Origin: Pezizomycotina sp. ARF18
Taxonomy: Eukaryota; Ascomycota
DNA: 35,743 nucleotides
Direction of reading: 5' to 3'
Assembly: GCA_002224055.1 (NCBI GenBank)
Contig: AZLU01000320.1
Span: 1-35,743 of the forward strand
Numbering within the stretch: the first letter of the stretch is position 1; every line of letters starts with the position of its first letter. The translations under genes were made by a program, and so were the position numbers. The notes under the pieces are model-generated. The model was not told where the DNA came from, did not search any database, and saw nothing but the letters and a program-made list of their open reading frames with translations. Positions 34,707 to 35,743 of the stretch are shown one piece after another.

Positions 34707-35743
34707 TATCACTCAGCAAAGAGACGGCGACCAAGATGACATCAATAGGTTACAAGTCCCAACTGCTCCCAGGCACGCTCACAATCCGGCCGGGAGAGGC
34801 GCGCGATCAATGGGTGGTCGAGTGGTTGGAGATGGTAGCTTCGGTGTTCTGGACGATTGCGACGGCGGTGGTGCGGGCGTTCGTTGCATTGACCGTCATT
34901 GGTGATTCCAGATTTACCAACCGTTTTTTATCAATTTTTTTAAATGTTCGTGTCACAATATCTCTAGTCTTGCATATTTCCTAGAACACTACGAGTATTT
35001 TAGTATTGATCTCCTACATTCACAAAATCGGCGTTTCAACCTATCGTCAGGCCTGATGTTTCGTATTCATGTACTATACAATCTATGTAATCCCTGTAAT
35101 TATAATTCCTAATACGACTTCAATGAATTTGTTGAACTTGAGAACATGCTGCATTGTCCAAGGTTTAACAAACTTAACATGCATCTAGAATGAAAGTGAG
35201 CGCTGGAGGAATCCACGCAGTCTCGCTAGAATCTTCCAATACCCTTCTAGAGGTTTTCTCTGTAACTTTATATGCACCATGACGCACAATAACGTATATT
35301 TCCAAGTCTTGAGAAAATCAACGCCCTTTACATTTCCCCGCGGAGGCCGCCGATGGGGAAATAGAATTAGTCCGCAGTAGCTAAAAAAGTCGTATCAGTC
35401 ACAGTGCGTGATTAAAAGGGCGATCACGAGATGTTTGTCCCTGTGACCATGCCCGAAGGTGACTTAACATTGCTGCTTTCCCGCGTCGGAAACTTTAGGG
35501 ATGGTTCAAGGAGTGGCCAACGCGTTCTTTACAAGAGCGTTTTAAATGAAGATGAGTAAGTAGCTTTGACGACCCGGCGATAAAGAAACCTTAGCTTCTC
35601 GAAGAACCTGCGTTTTAACAACGCCGCATCTGCTGGAACATCGCGATATTTTCGTTATAATAATTTATTAATTATTTATAAATATCTACTAACTATAATA
35701 TCCCTAACTATAGCTTAACATCTCTATCTACCAATATAATTAT
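34707..35743. other. 3' flank and AT-rich window edge, no gene recognised
   Basis: A 93-codon frame at 34703-34984 (+) has a hydrophobic stretch but overlaps the tail of Rho-3 and shows no domain. From about 35640 to the end the sequence is very AT-rich, with almost no G on this strand; nothing coding is seen there. Confidence 0.5.

Overview
The window looks like nuclear DNA of a filamentous ascomycete (Pezizomycotina). The evidence is short introns with GTAAGT-type donors, CTAAC/CTAAT branch sites and AG acceptors; fungal rhodopsin-like seven-helix proteins; fungal-type RING-IBR-RING (RBR) ubiquitin ligases; and a fungal 2,2-dialkylglycine decarboxylase. I see no bacterial operon, no rRNA or tRNA, no CRISPR array and no complete transposon.

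Layout: a possible secreted-protein relic (365-1072, -); a small spliced gene of unknown function (3180-3640, +); three RBR ligase loci on alternating strands (RBR-1 3779-4572 -, RBR-2 5082-5866 +, RBR-3 6068-6884 -); a gene-poor stretch; rhodopsin-like membrane protein Rho-1 (11065-12729, +); another gene-poor stretch with long T runs; a dialkylglycine decarboxylase with three internal tandem duplications (16643-18384, +); a four-helix membrane protein (20296-21019, -); a fourth RBR locus (RBR-4, 24397-25826, -); Rho-2 (27188-28680, +); a small intact two-exon reading frame (30286-30687, +); and Rho-3 (33068-34706, +). The right edge turns very AT-rich from about 35640.

Nearly every recognisable gene is broken the same way. 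The protein family reads clearly, but the frame slips every 100-300 bases, almost always by loss of one base, and nearly every slip can be explained as shortening of a 2-8 base homopolymer. Base substitutions that break genes are much rarer: a few stops, one lost splice donor and one lost zinc ligand. This pattern fits an unpolished long-read consensus at least as well as true gene decay, so the pseudogene labels are provisional.

The most distinctive content is the mix of two expanded families: four RBR ligases and three rhodopsin-like receptors or channels in 35 kb. I see no evidence that they form one pathway, and I do not claim a new system. The triplicate tandem duplication inside one enzyme gene, and the substitution of a RING2 zinc ligand shared by two neighbouring RBR genes, are the observations most worth checking.
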